Source: Streptomyces malaysiensis subsp. samsunensis
Lineage (GTDB): Bacteria; Actinomycetota; Actinomycetes; Streptomycetales; Streptomycetaceae
NCBI RefSeq assembly: GCF_024519315.1
Contig: NZ_JANIIC010000006.1
Span: 175,702 to 239,701, forward strand
Reading direction: 5' to 3'
DNA: 64,000 bases
The first letter of the stretch is position 1, and each line of letters begins with the position of its first letter. This document shows, one piece after another, positions 35,609 to 44,546 of this stretch. A model generated the notes under the pieces. The model had not been told where the DNA came from and searched no databases. It saw nothing but the letters and a program-made list of their open reading frames with translations. The position numbers were made by a program, and so were the translations under genes.

Positions 35609-35686
35609 GGTCGGTACTTCCTTCTGCTTGTGATGCCGGACTCGGGTACCGGCTGCCGGTACCGCGTCGATGATATTTGCGGCTCC

Positions 35687-35716
35687 TTTTAGATGATGCT
35701 AATAATCTATTTTAGA
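35687..35716. promoter_or_regulatory. Operator region between TetR and SDR genes
   Basis: TAGAT (35690-35694) and ATCTA (35705-35709) form an inverted repeat with a 10-base spacer. The direct repeat TTTTAGA occurs at 35687 and 35710, and TCTA-TTT-TAGA is a further small palindrome. The stretch is strikingly AT-rich and lies 80-110 bases from both starts. Confidence 0.55.
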
Positions 35717-35788
35717 CGCGCCGCTGGGTCCTGGCCTCATGGGCCGCCCCTGCCGGTTCGAGCGCGCGATTCGACAAGGAGGTCCGAC

Positions 35789-36490
35789 ATGGTGGCGATC
35801 GATGGTTCCGTGGTGCTGGTGACCGGAGGCCAACGTGGCATCGGCAAGGCATTCGTGGACGCACTGCTGCGGCGCGGAGCGGCGAAGGTCTATGCGACCG
35901 CCCGCAAGCCCGGCCCCGGTGAGGACCCGCGGGTCGAGGCCGTTTCCCTCGATGTGAACGACGCGGACGCGGTGGCAGCGCTCGCCGCCCGGGCCACGGA
36001 TGTGAACATCGTCATCAACAACGCGGGCGTGGTGTTGCCCGCGCCGCTGCTGAAGGCGGACATGGCCGATGTGGTGGCGACGTTCGAGACGAATGTCTTC
36101 GGGCCCCTTCGGGTGGCACGCGACTTCGCCCCGGTCCTGTCGGCGAATGGCGGCGGCACGCTGGTCGATATGCACTCCGTGCTGTCCTGGGGCGCCGGCG
36201 CGGCTGCCTACGGCGCCTCCAAGGCCGCCCTGTGGTCGATCACCAACTCTCTCCGGATCGAGCTGGCGGGGCAGGGGACCCAGGTGGTCGGCGTGCACCT
36301 CGGCTTCGCCGACACCGATATGACCACCGAAATCCGGGCCCAGAAGATCGCTCCCAGGGAGGTCGCCGAGGCGGTCCTGGACGGTGTCGAGAACGGCGCC
36401 AGCGAGGTGCTCGTGGACGATGTGACCAGGCAGATGAAGGCGGCGCTCGCCGGGCCGGTGGAGGGTCTCACGGTTTCCATCGGGCGCTGA
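35789..36490 (+). CDS. Short-chain dehydrogenase/reductase
   Basis: A 233-aa SDR. The cofactor motif is VTGGQRGIGKAF, then VNIVINNAGV, with the catalytic Ser in VDMHSVLSW and Y/K in AAYGASKAALW. The start is ATG 35789, preceded by AAGGAGG; the longer frame from 35693 runs through the operator region. The protein lacks extra domains. It is divergent from the TetR gene and followed, after 104 bases, by a tautomerase gene that may share its transcript. Confidence 0.92.
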   Translation: MVAIDGSVVLVTGGQRGIGKAFVDALLRRGAAKVYATARKPGPGEDPRVEAVSLDVNDADAVAALAARATDVNIVINNAGVVLPAPLLKADMADVVATFETNVFGPLRVARDFAPVLSANGGGTLVDMHSVLSWGAGAAAYGASKAALWSITNSLRIELAGQGTQVVGVHLGFADTDMTTEIRAQKIAPREVAEAVLDGVENGASEVLVDDVTRQMKAALAGPVEGLTVSIGR

Positions 36491-36594
36491 CCGGCCGCGG
36501 CGGACAGCCGCTCGTCACCCCAGCTCATCGCCGCAGCTCGTCACCACCGTTCGACTTCGTCGGTCTTCAAAGGTCTTCAAAGGAGAAGAGAGCA

Positions 36595-37017
36595 ATGCCC
36601 CTCTGGCACGTCTACCATCCGGTCGACGCCTACTCCGCGGAGCAGAAGCGCCAATTCGCCGCGGACGTCACGGAGTTCTACACCCGGGCCGGACTGCCGA
36701 AGTTCTACGTCGTCACCCTCTTCCACGACATCCCCGAGTCCTCGTTCCTGGTCGGCGGGGAGCCGTCGGACAACACCGTCCGGGTCGTGATCGAGCACAT
36801 CGCCCGCCACCTGACGGACCCCGACAGGAGGAGGAAGAGCGCCGAGGCGCTCAACCGCCTGCTGGCCCCCCACACCCTGGACCGCGGGCTGCACTGCGAG
36901 TTCCACATCGATGAGACACCCCGGGACCAGTGGATGATCGACGGGATGTGGCCTCCTCCCGCGGGCAGTGAGGCGGAGCGGCTCTGGGTGAGCGAGAACC
37001 GTCCAGTGGCGTACTGA
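36595..37017 (+). CDS. Tautomerase-superfamily protein (cis-CaaD-like)
   Basis: A 140-aa protein MPLWHVYHPVDAYSAEQKRQ. After Met removal, Pro1 would be the catalytic base of the tautomerase superfamily. The length and the FHIDETPRDQWMIDG segment match the putative oxalocrotonate-tautomerase/cis-CaaD-like group. AAAGGAG lies upstream of ATG 36595. A 10-bp tandem duplication GGTCTTCAAA at 36562-36581 directly precedes that RBS. It probably works with the SDR upstream; reaction unknown. Confidence 0.88.
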   Translation: MPLWHVYHPVDAYSAEQKRQFAADVTEFYTRAGLPKFYVVTLFHDIPESSFLVGGEPSDNTVRVVIEHIARHLTDPDRRRKSAEALNRLLAPHTLDRGLHCEFHIDETPRDQWMIDGMWPPPAGSEAERLWVSENRPVAY

Positions 37018-37133
37018 CCGGCGGCCACCGGCCGGGACCGCGCACGGCAGTGCGGGGCTGCCGACGGCGACCGGCGGCCGCGCCGCCGCGAAACCCGTGG
37101 CCGGGCGGGGCACGGGTCTGATTGGATCGTGGC

Positions 37134-37736
37134 ATGGCCCAGGAAGACACGCGAAAGATCGGGATCCTGCTGTTCCCGGATGTGGAGGAGCTCGATGCCA
37201 TCGGTCCATGGGAGGTGCTGTCGTACTGGACGCGCACCTTCCCCGAGGACGGCTGGCAGGTGTTCTGCTTCTCCGCCGACGGCAAGCCCGTGGCCTGTGC
37301 GAAGGGGCTCACCGTCGAGGCGCATCACGCGATGGCCGACCTGCCGGGGCTGGATGTGCTGCTGCACCCCGGCGGCCGGGGGACCCGTCCTCAGCTCGAG
37401 GACGACCAGCACCTGGAGTGGGTCCGCTCCCAGCGGCGATCGGTTCCCCTGATGACGAGCGTGTGCACGGGTTCGCTGGTCTACGCGGCGGCCGGACTGC
37501 TGGCCGGGCGGCCCGCGACCACGCACTGGGCGTCGCTGGACCGGCTCGCGGAGCTCGACCCGTCGATCGATGTGCGGCCCGATGAGCGGTTCGTGGACGA
37601 CGGCGACATGATCACCTCCGCGGGGATCTCGGCCGGTATCGACATGGCCCTGCACCTGGTGGCCAGGCTGGTGTCGCCGGAGCGCGCACGTCAGGTGCGG
37701 CGTGGCATCCAGTACGACCCGCAGCCGCCGGTGTGA
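37134..37736 (+). CDS. DJ-1/PfpI-family protein, isonitrile-hydratase-like
   Basis: A 200-aa GATase1-like protein. The N-terminal KIGILLFPDVEELDAIGPWE holds the conserved Glu/Asp. The nucleophile Cys is in MTSVCTGSLVYAAAGLLAG, followed by RPATTHWASL (His/Trp as in isocyanide hydratases). The start is ATG 37134. It lies at the end of the SDR-tautomerase stretch and converges on the siderophore-interacting gene. Function could be isonitrile hydration, glyoxalase activity or a regulatory role. Confidence 0.88.
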   Translation: MAQEDTRKIGILLFPDVEELDAIGPWEVLSYWTRTFPEDGWQVFCFSADGKPVACAKGLTVEAHHAMADLPGLDVLLHPGGRGTRPQLEDDQHLEWVRSQRRSVPLMTSVCTGSLVYAAAGLLAGRPATTHWASLDRLAELDPSIDVRPDERFVDDGDMITSAGISAGIDMALHLVARLVSPERARQVRRGIQYDPQPPV

Positions 37737-37789
37737 CCTCGCCACATCGGCGGTGAGCGGATCGGGCTCGCCCAGGGCGGGGGCCGGGG

Positions 37790-38593
37790 TCAGCCGGGGC
37801 TCGAGCGGCCGTGCCGCCAGTACCCGAAGAACGCGATGTCCGGCTTCGGTACGCCGCGGTCGCGCACCAGGTGGCGGCGTACCCCGGTGGCCAGCCCGGC
37901 TTCCCCGGCGACCCAGGTGTAGAACCGGCCAGGGCGCAGCGCCGACTCCTTGATCGCGTCGAGGGCCAGGCTCCCGGGCAGGGTGTCCGCGCCGTCCCTG
38001 GCCAGCCACCGCACCCGGACACCGTCCGGAGCGGTGATGTCCGTGCGTATGTCGTCGGCCCCGGGCACCTCCAGGAAGACCTCCGCCACCAGTGACGCGG
38101 GGGCGTGTTCGAGGATGGCGAGGATCGCCGGTACGGCGCTCTCGTCCCCGGCGAGCAGCTGCCATTCGGCATGGGCCGGCGGCAGGTAGGTCAGGCCCAT
38201 GTCGAAGATGCCCGCCGGGTCTCCGGGCCGGGCGCGCCGGGCCCAGGTGGAGGCCGGGGTGTCGCCGTGCAGGGCGAACTCGATGTCCACTTCGCCGAGT
38301 TCGGGCCGGGCGCGCCGGATGGTGAAGTTGCGCACCCAGGGTCTGCGGGACTTCGGCAGGAGGAGCAACTCCGCCATCCACGCCTCGCTGGAGAGCCTCG
38401 GCATCCTCAGCCCCTCCTGCCCTTCGCGGGGGAAGAACAGCCGTACGGTCTGGTCGAAGCCCATGGGCTTCAGATGCTCCAGCTCGGGACCGCCGAGCGT
38501 GATGACCGAGAAGGCGGGGGTCGGTTTGGTGGTCCCGCGCACCTCCAGTGTGATCATCCGCCGTGACTCGGGTGTGCGCATCTTGGGCAACAT
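37790..38593 (-). CDS. Siderophore-interacting protein (FAD-binding ferric reductase)
   Basis: A 267-aa SIP-family protein that reduces ferric siderophores using NAD(P)H through FAD. RNFTIRRARPELGEVDIEF is the FAD-binding RxYT-like motif, and LLAGDESAVPAILAIL the NAD-binding start. The C-terminal FFGYWRHGRSSPG is a family hallmark. The start is ATG 38593; the frame extends to 38677. It sits beside a VanB-type reductase gene, but no siderophore biosynthesis or uptake genes are nearby in the window. Confidence 0.94.
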   Translation of the reverse strand: MLPKMRTPESRRMITLEVRGTTKPTPAFSVITLGGPELEHLKPMGFDQTVRLFFPREGQEGLRMPRLSSEAWMAELLLLPKSRRPWVRNFTIRRARPELGEVDIEFALHGDTPASTWARRARPGDPAGIFDMGLTYLPPAHAEWQLLAGDESAVPAILAILEHAPASLVAEVFLEVPGADDIRTDITAPDGVRVRWLARDGADTLPGSLALDAIKESALRPGRFYTWVAGEAGLATGVRRHLVRDRGVPKPDIAFFGYWRHGRSSPG

Positions 38594-38633
38594 CTCTGGT
38601 CTGGCCTTCCGTTCGGGTCCGACGGCCGTCGGG

Positions 38634-39551
38634 TCACAGGTCCACGACGAGCCGTGGGGACAGGGCGCGGGACACACAGGCGTAGACGCGGCCCGCGAGG
38701 GCGCCGATCTCGTCCCGGTGCTCGGGCTCCCCGTCGAGCACGGTCAGTTCGCAGCTGCCGCAGACACCTTCGCGGCAGCCCGACGGCACGGCGTATCCGG
38801 CGTGGGTCAGGACGTCCAGCAGCGACTCGTCCGCGGGCACCTGAACGGTCCGCCCCGACCGGGCACACACCGCCTCGAACTCCGTGTTGGGGGCGAATGA
38901 CCTGGGCGCCGGGCGGAACCGCTCCGCGTACAGCCGCCCGGCGGGGAACGCGGCCTCCGCCGCGGTGAGCATCGGTCCGGGACCGCAGGCGTAGACCACG
39001 GCACCCGGGTTCAGCGCGGAGCCCAGTGCGGCGAGGTCCGGCCTGCCCTGCTGCCGCGTGGCGACGATCCGCACCCGCTCGCCGTAGGCGGACCGCAGTC
39101 CGTCCGCGAAGGGCATGGACGCGACCGACTGCCCCACGTACACGAGCGACACCGGGACGTCCGACGCGGCCGCCGCCCGCAGCATCGGCAGGATCGGGGT
39201 GATGCCGATCCCACCGGCCAGGAAGAGGTACTCCGGCGCGGGCAGGAGCGGGAAGTGGTTCCGCGGCAGCGATACGTCGAGGGCGCGGCCCCGGCGCAGG
39301 AAACGGTGGATGTACTCCGAACCGCCCCGGCTGAGGCGGTCGTACCGCACCGCGACGCGATAGGACTCCCGGTCCGCCGGGTCTCCGCACAGCGAGTACT
39401 GCCGGGTCAGCCAGTTCGGCAGCGTCAGATCGACATGGGCGCCCGGCTCCCAGGGCGCCAGTGGGCCGGTGGCGCCTCGCAGGACGAGGGAGACGACGTC
39501 GTCGGCGACCGGCTCGATCTGGTCGACGATGGTCTGTTGCATCGGATTCAC
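38634..39551 (-). CDS. VanB/phthalate-dioxygenase-reductase-like FMN/2Fe-2S oxidoreductase
   Basis: A 305-aa reductase. The FMN-binding motif is TRQYSLCGDP, the NAD motif FLAGGIGITPILPML and ACGPGPML, and a C-terminal plant-type ferredoxin domain contains GCREGVCGSC with two further cysteines (the last in YACVSR). It passes electrons from NADH to an oxygenase, normally a Rieske enzyme. No Rieske oxygenase gene lies in this window, so it is an orphan reductase. Start GTG 39551 or ATG 39542. The PPOX gene is 24 bases upstream and the two may be co-transcribed. Confidence 0.92.
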   Translation of the reverse strand: MNPMQQTIVDQIEPVADDVVSLVLRGATGPLAPWEPGAHVDLTLPNWLTRQYSLCGDPADRESYRVAVRYDRLSRGGSEYIHRFLRRGRALDVSLPRNHFPLLPAPEYLFLAGGIGITPILPMLRAAAASDVPVSLVYVGQSVASMPFADGLRSAYGERVRIVATRQQGRPDLAALGSALNPGAVVYACGPGPMLTAAEAAFPAGRLYAERFRPAPRSFAPNTEFEAVCARSGRTVQVPADESLLDVLTHAGYAVPSGCREGVCGSCELTVLDGEPEHRDEIGALAGRVYACVSRALSPRLVVDL

Positions 39552-39575
39552 CTTGTGGCGTGGTCAGGGTCAGGG

Positions 39576-40205
39576 TCAGTAGAGTTTCCGGTAGCTCTCT
39601 TCGAGAGCCTGTGTGATCGCCATCGGATCGAAGTCCATCCCGAATTGGGCGGCGGCGATCTCGCCGACCGACGGGATCTCGTCGGCCAGCGCCTGGCTCG
39701 CCGGATCCCACAGCCGGGAGCGGATCAGCGCGCGGCCACAGTGGAAGTACGCCTCCGCCACCTCCACGACGATCGCCAGCACCGGCTCCTTGGCCTCGAT
39801 CTGCGTCCGGGCGAGTACCCCGGGGTCGTCGGTGGGATAGGCGTGGCCGTTGACCCGCAGGGTCTCCCGCAGTCCGGGGATGAGGAAGAGCAGCCCGATC
39901 CCGTCGTTCTCGGCGAGGTTGCGGAAGGAATCGGCGATCTTGTTGCCGGGGCGGTCGGGGATCGCGAGTGTGCGGTCGTCGAGGACCTTCACAAACCCCG
40001 GGTAGTCGCCACGGGGCGAGCAGTCGGCGCGCCCCTCCGCGTCCGCCGTGGCCATGGTCAGGAAGGGGGAGTGGGCGATGAAGAGGCGGAAGTGTTCGTC
40101 GATACGGTCCTGGATCTTGGCCTTGACCATGGCTTCCGGCTCCCCGAGCCGGGCGCGCACCTCGGCCGGCGACAACCGACGGGGGCGTGTGCTGGTCTGC
40201 GTCAC
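39576..40205 (-). CDS. Pyridoxamine 5'-phosphate oxidase (PPOX) family FMN protein
   Basis: A 209-aa flavin-binding split-barrel protein of the MSMEG_1061-like group. FLTMATADAEGRADCSPRGD and IPDRPGNKIADSFRNL are the family segments (FMN phosphate binding). The C-terminal region (CGRALIRSRLWDP) is also typical. It is unlikely to be the vitamin B6 enzyme itself. It starts the PPOX/VanB-like pair and is divergent from a TetR gene with a near-palindrome between them. Confidence 0.9.
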   Translation of the reverse strand: MTQTSTRPRRLSPAEVRARLGEPEAMVKAKIQDRIDEHFRLFIAHSPFLTMATADAEGRADCSPRGDYPGFVKVLDDRTLAIPDRPGNKIADSFRNLAENDGIGLLFLIPGLRETLRVNGHAYPTDDPGVLARTQIEAKEPVLAIVVEVAEAYFHCGRALIRSRLWDPASQALADEIPSVGEIAAAQFGMDFDPMAITQALEESYRKLY

Positions 40206-40319
40206 GAAGACTCCTTCCGGGAGGGGCGGGGCGGCGGGCGCGGGGCCCGTGCCGGTCGCCTCCCGCCTTCCTGCCGACGACGGTGGCTCACCGCTCCGCC
40301 GCAGTTCATGGCACTATTG

Positions 40320-40333
40320 TGAGCAATTACTCA
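40320..40333. promoter_or_regulatory. Candidate TetR operator
   Basis: TGAGCAATTACTCA is a near-perfect palindrome (TGAG-N-AATT-N-CTCA) between the PPOX gene (start 40205) and the tetR gene (start 40377). The position suits control of both. Confidence 0.6.
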
Positions 40334-40376
40334 GGTCCCGCGCCACTCGCATTCGAGGCGCCGTGCAGGAGGGGTC

Positions 40377-41036
40377 ATGACGTCAGGCCGTCGCGGACTT
40401 CAGCCACGTAAACAGCCACGGCAGGCTCGGGCCGAGCTCACCAGGCAGCGCATCCTCACCGCCGCTGCTCACGTTTTCGCCGAGTACGGCTATGCCGCCG
40501 GGACCACCAATCGCATCGCCGAGCGCGCCCGGATCTCGATCGGATCGCTGTACCAGTACTATCCGAACAAGGATGCGATCCTGGCCGAGCTGCTGATCCG
40601 TCATCTCGATGCCGGAGGGGATGCCATCAAGAGCCGCCAGGACGAAGAGCAGCCCGACTCCCTCGAAGAGATCATGCGCGGTTTCGCGCGCACCGTGATC
40701 GCGAACCATCTGGACGACCCTCAGTTGCTCCGCGTCATGATGGAACGGGGGCCACGGACACCCGAGTTGCTCGAGAAGATCGCCCGGCATGAGCGAGACC
40801 GGATCGCCTACACCCGGGAGTTGCTCGAGCGCCATCCCGAGGTCCGGGTCGAGGACACCTATGTCGCCGCCCGGCTGGTGGTGTCCACGGTCGAGCTCGT
40901 CGTCCACCAGCTCATCGCGGCGCCCAACTCCGTGGACACCGCCCGGCTGGAGAACGAACTCGTCGCGATGCTCACCCGCTACCTCACGGCCGCACCGGCC
41001 GCGGCCACGGAAGGACCCGCGCGAGAGGGCGCCTGA
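40377..41036 (+). CDS. TetR-family regulator
   Basis: A 219-aa regulator with HTH GTTNRIAERARISIGSLYQYYPNKDAI (about residues 41-67), the SLYQYYP helix typical of the AcrR-like group, and a C-terminal helical domain. It is divergent from the PPOX/VanB-like genes across the TGAG-N-AATT-N-CTCA palindrome and probably represses them. Converges with asnB across a terminator. Confidence 0.92.
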   Translation: MTSGRRGLQPRKQPRQARAELTRQRILTAAAHVFAEYGYAAGTTNRIAERARISIGSLYQYYPNKDAILAELLIRHLDAGGDAIKSRQDEEQPDSLEEIMRGFARTVIANHLDDPQLLRVMMERGPRTPELLEKIARHERDRIAYTRELLERHPEVRVEDTYVAARLVVSTVELVVHQLIAAPNSVDTARLENELVAMLTRYLTAAPAAATEGPAREGA

Positions 41037-41050
41037 TCCGGGGCCATCGC

Positions 41051-41096
41051 GACGACGGACGGGCACTTGGTGGGGTCCAGGTGCCCGTCCGCCGTC
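41051..41096. terminator. Bidirectional terminator between tetR and asnB
   Basis: An 11-bp perfect stem CGGACGGGCAC / GTGCCCGTCCG (41056-41066 and 41081-41091) with a 14-base loop. The stem is extended by GACG/CGTC across one mismatch. It lies between convergent stops at 41036 and 41123. Confidence 0.82.
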
Positions 41097-41122
41097 CCGG
41101 TGGCGCGGTCGTGCCGCGGGTG

Positions 41123-42955
41123 TCAGTCGACCGTGATGGTGGGTTTGCGCAGGTCCATCCATGTCGCCAGGTCGAGGGCGCGTTCGATGGTGGCGCGCTG
41201 CTGATTGGTGATGGCCTCCGCCGGTGCGGCGAGCGCCTCCTTCAGCGTCTCGGTACGGCACAGCTCCATGGCCTGGTGTCCCGAGGCGATGAGGTCGCCC
41301 GCCTGCTGTTTGATGGCGGAGAGATAGGCGGGGTCGAAGCTGCCGGGGTAACCGCTCTTCTTGCGGTTGGCCACGGACTCGGGCAGCACATCGCGGGTGG
41401 CCTCGCGCAGGATGCTCTTCTCCCGCCCGTCGAATGTCTTCAGCGACCAGGGGGTGTTGAAGACATAGGAGACGAGGCGGTGGTCGCAGAACGGCACCCT
41501 GACCTCCAGGCCGACGGCCATGCTCATCCGGTCCTTGCGGTCGAGCAGTGTGTTGACCATGCGGGTCAGATGCAGATAGCACACCTGCCGCATGCGCTTC
41601 TCCAGGCCGGTCTCACCGTCCTTGAGAGGCGCTTCGTCCAGGGCGGAGAGGTAGTGGTCATGGAGGTAGGTGTCCAGGTCCAGCTTCTCGGTGAGCTCCG
41701 GGGAGAGCAGGCTCTTGGTGTCGCCGAGCGTCAGTCCTCCGGCGAGCCACGGGAAGGTGTCGGCCTCGCGCCGCTCGTCGTGGAACCACGGGTAGCCACC
41801 GAAGACCTCATCGGCCGATTCGCCCGACAGGGCCACGGTCGACTGTTCGCGAACGGCCTTGAACAGCAGGTACAGCGAGTTGTCCCGGTCGCCGAGCCCG
41901 ATGGGCAGATCCCTTGCCGCGATGGCCGCCCGCCGGACGGCCGGGTCGGACAGGGCGGAGCCGTCGAGCATGATGTCCCGGTGGTCGGATTTCACATGCT
42001 CGGCCACGGCGTGCACATACGGTGTGTCGACGCTGGGCACCACGTCGATCGCGCGGAAGTTCTCCGCCTGTCCGGGGAAGTCCACGGCGAAGCTGCGGAC
42101 GGTCTCGCCGTGCTCGCCGAGCTTGCGGGCGGCCAGCGAGGTCATCGCCGAGGAGTCGAGTCCCCCGGAGAGCAAGGTGCAGCGGGGCACATCGGCGACG
42201 AGCTGCCGGGCGATGATGTCCTCCAGGAGCTCCCGCACATGGGCGACGGTCGCCTCCTGGTCATCGGTGTGCTCGGAGACCTCCAGACGCCAGTACGCCT
42301 GCTCACGAAGCCCGTTGCGGTCCGCGACGGCGATATGGCCGGGGCGCAGCTCCTTCATGCCCTTCCAGATCGCATGGCCCGGTGTCTTGGCGAAGGCGAA
42401 GATCTCCCGCAGCCCGTCCAGACCGACCTCGGGGGCGGCGAGCGGGTTGGCGAGGATGGCCTTGGGCTCGGATCCGAAGAGGACGCCGTCGTCGGTCTCG
42501 TAGTAGTAGAACGGCTTGATGCCCATCCGGTCCCGGATCATCACCAGCTTCTCGGTGCGGGAGTCCCAGATGGCGAAGGCGTACATGCCGTTCAGCTTCT
42601 CGGTGAGGGATTCGCCCCACTCCACGTAGCCCCGCAGCACGACCTCGGTATCGGAGTCGGTGGTGAAGCCATGGCCCCTGCGGCGCAGTTCGTCGCGCAG
42701 CTCGGTGAAGTTGTACGCCTCACCGGAGTAGACCATGCTGACCGGCCCGTCGGCGGTGTCGACGGTCATGGGCTGCGCCCCGCCGGGCAGGTCGATGACG
42801 GCCAGCCTGCGGTGGCCGAGCGCCGCCCGGTCGGTCACCCACGCCCCTGCCGCGTCGGGGCCTCGGCAGGCCATCGTCTCCGTCATGGTGTCGAGGATCT
42901 GGCGGTGCGAGGTCAGATCGCGGCGGTAGGAGACCCATCCGGTGATGCCGCACAC
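41123..42955 (-). CDS. asnB: Asparagine synthase (glutamine-hydrolysing)
   Basis: A 610-aa AsnB. It converts aspartate, glutamine and ATP to asparagine. The start is set at GTG 42955, since this places the nucleophile Cys at position 2 (CGITGWVSYRR); the longer frame to 42973 would bury it. The glutaminase domain includes the RGPDAAG motif (about residues 30-36). The synthetase PP-loop is LSGGLDSSAM, with the later SGESADEVFGGYPWF. Such genes also occur in secondary-metabolite clusters, but nothing here ties it to one. It is a single gene between a terminator and an upstream inverted-repeat region. Confidence 0.95.
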   Translation of the reverse strand: MCGITGWVSYRRDLTSHRQILDTMTETMACRGPDAAGAWVTDRAALGHRRLAVIDLPGGAQPMTVDTADGPVSMVYSGEAYNFTELRDELRRRGHGFTTDSDTEVVLRGYVEWGESLTEKLNGMYAFAIWDSRTEKLVMIRDRMGIKPFYYYETDDGVLFGSEPKAILANPLAAPEVGLDGLREIFAFAKTPGHAIWKGMKELRPGHIAVADRNGLREQAYWRLEVSEHTDDQEATVAHVRELLEDIIARQLVADVPRCTLLSGGLDSSAMTSLAARKLGEHGETVRSFAVDFPGQAENFRAIDVVPSVDTPYVHAVAEHVKSDHRDIMLDGSALSDPAVRRAAIAARDLPIGLGDRDNSLYLLFKAVREQSTVALSGESADEVFGGYPWFHDERREADTFPWLAGGLTLGDTKSLLSPELTEKLDLDTYLHDHYLSALDEAPLKDGETGLEKRMRQVCYLHLTRMVNTLLDRKDRMSMAVGLEVRVPFCDHRLVSYVFNTPWSLKTFDGREKSILREATRDVLPESVANRKKSGYPGSFDPAYLSAIKQQAGDLIASGHQAMELCRTETLKEALAAPAEAITNQQRATIERALDLATWMDLRKPTITVD

Positions 42956-43036
42956 AGTGATCATCCCTTTCACTCAGCGGGAGATAGTTGCCTGTGAAAA
43001 CCATCTACCTCTCCGGAGGGGGATCGCTACCGTCCG

Positions 43037-43065
43037 CTCACCCCCGGGTGAGTGGTATTTCTCAC
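43037..43065. promoter_or_regulatory. Overlapping inverted repeats upstream of asnB
   Basis: CTCACCC (43037-43043) and GGGTGAG (43046-43052) form a 7-bp inverted repeat. Its right half GTGAG pairs again with CTCAC at 43061-43065. The site lies about 80 bases upstream of asnB. The remaining intergenic DNA to 43249 is lower in GC and shows no gene. Confidence 0.45.
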
Positions 43066-43249
43066 TGGTAAATTCCTGTTAATGGTAAGTTTCGCCATGG
43101 CCGTTGGCCGAAAAGCAGCGCCCACTAAGTTCCCATTTTACGGTCGATATCCGCGTCGCAATTCACAAATGAAAAACGCCGGTCGTATACGAAATGGCGG
43201 AGCCGATGCGTTCCCTTGCGCCTTACCGGATTACGGCTTCGCGGCGGCC

Positions 43250-44338
43250 TCAGCTCGCCGCGGCGGGGCGCACTACCCGCACGGCGGCCGGGTCCCCGGG
43301 CCCTTGGATCAGCTGCCGGAAGGCGTCGGCCATGGCGTCGGGCCCGGTCCGGGTCGTCACCCGGAACCAGTCGGCGGCCCGTTCGGTGAAACGCTCCTCG
43401 GCGGCTTGGTATTCGCGGCGGCGGGCCTCGGCTCCGCCTGCCCCCACGGCCCGCCGGGCTTCCTCCTCGGCGCTCGGGGCGAAGAAGCGCTCCGGTGCGG
43501 GGCCCGGCAGCCCCGCGGGATCCAGTGGCCGGGAGGCGTGGGTGCCGCCGACCAGGATGGAGCGGATGAGCCGCCCGGCCAGCCGGTGGTGCACGGCCGA
43601 CACCACGTCCTGATTGCGGGTGAGGTCGGCGAACACCGCGGGCCCGGCCGGATCGAGCTCCGCCACGGCGGTGTAGGGGCGCACCTCGTCGTAGCACCCC
43701 GTGGCGTCCACGAAGGCCCGGTTGGCCGGTGAGGTGAGGCCGTACGTGACCACATCGGACTCGGCGCCGAGCCGCTCCGCGAGCCCCAGCGCGGTCTTGC
43801 TCGAGGCGCTGGAGACCACCACGGAGAGCGGCCGCCGATCGGTGGCCGCCGTCACGGACCCGGCGAGCAGCAGCGATGAGCGATACGCCGGCCGCAGGGC
43901 CGTGCGCAGATCGTCGGACGGCTCGTACGGCCCCACCCTCCGATAGTCGCTGTAGAAGTCGTGCAGCCGGCGCCGGTGCGGCGCCGTGTCGGTGAAGCCC
44001 GTGGCGCTGGGGGCGGGGTGCACGGTCAGATGGGTCGAGAGCGGGAAGTACCCGTAGAACCGCTCGCCCACGCTCACCTCGGGATGCGCCGTCTCCTCGA
44101 CCACCCCGAAGCCCCAGGCCGGGATCCGTCCGAAGCCCTCGGGGGCGGGGAACGCGGTCCAGTATCCGGCGCGCTCGCCCAGATGGGCGTAGGTGACGTT
44201 GTTGGCGGTCAGCGCTATGCGCTCGACCGCGAGCCGCGCGGTACCCGGCTCCAGCGGCGCCGGATCGGCGGGTACGCATTCGAACGCGGTCAGATTGTCC
44301 CGCCGGACGAGCAGATCCCACGCTGTTGAGGAAGCCAT
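43250..44338 (-). CDS. DUF2855 family protein
   Basis: A 362-aa member of an actinobacterial/proteobacterial family of unknown function. It has the overall layout of a medium-chain reductase-like protein: an N-terminal AVERIALTANNVTYAHLG and then WGFGVVEET, with a central VVVSSASSKTALGLAERLG that resembles a nucleotide-binding region. No zinc ligands are obvious. The start is ATG 44338; the open frame upstream to 44704 overlaps the divergent gap gene. A perfect inverted repeat lies 19-42 bases upstream, suggesting tight local control. Function is not known. Confidence 0.85.
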   Translation of the reverse strand: MASSTAWDLLVRRDNLTAFECVPADPAPLEPGTARLAVERIALTANNVTYAHLGERAGYWTAFPAPEGFGRIPAWGFGVVEETAHPEVSVGERFYGYFPLSTHLTVHPAPSATGFTDTAPHRRRLHDFYSDYRRVGPYEPSDDLRTALRPAYRSSLLLAGSVTAATDRRPLSVVVSSASSKTALGLAERLGAESDVVTYGLTSPANRAFVDATGCYDEVRPYTAVAELDPAGPAVFADLTRNQDVVSAVHHRLAGRLIRSILVGGTHASRPLDPAGLPGPAPERFFAPSAEEEARRAVGAGGAEARRREYQAAEERFTERAADWFRVTTRTGPDAMADAFRQLIQGPGDPAAVRVVRPAAAS

Positions 44339-44356
44339 GGCGGTCCAGCCCTTCTT

Positions 44357-44380
44357 TACTTGCGTGTCGTTCAGCAAGTA
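44357..44380. promoter_or_regulatory. Operator-like inverted repeat upstream of DUF2855 gene
   Basis: TACTTGC (44357-44363) and GCAAGTA (44374-44380) are exact inverse complements with a 10-base spacer, between the DUF2855 gene (start 44338) and gap (start 44547). The spacing and form fit a TetR or MarR site, but no such gene is adjacent. Confidence 0.6.
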
Positions 44381-44546
44381 TATGTCCTGGCGTCGGCGGC
44401 CGGGCGGACGACACGCGGCCCCGGCCGGGTCGGCGGCCCCGTGATGGGCCTCCGGGCGTGTCCGGATGGGTGGAATCGGGGTGCCGGATGCCCCTGTGAC
44501 CTGGGGGGCTAGCATATGAGCGCCACCTAGCTCGAAAGATAAACTT

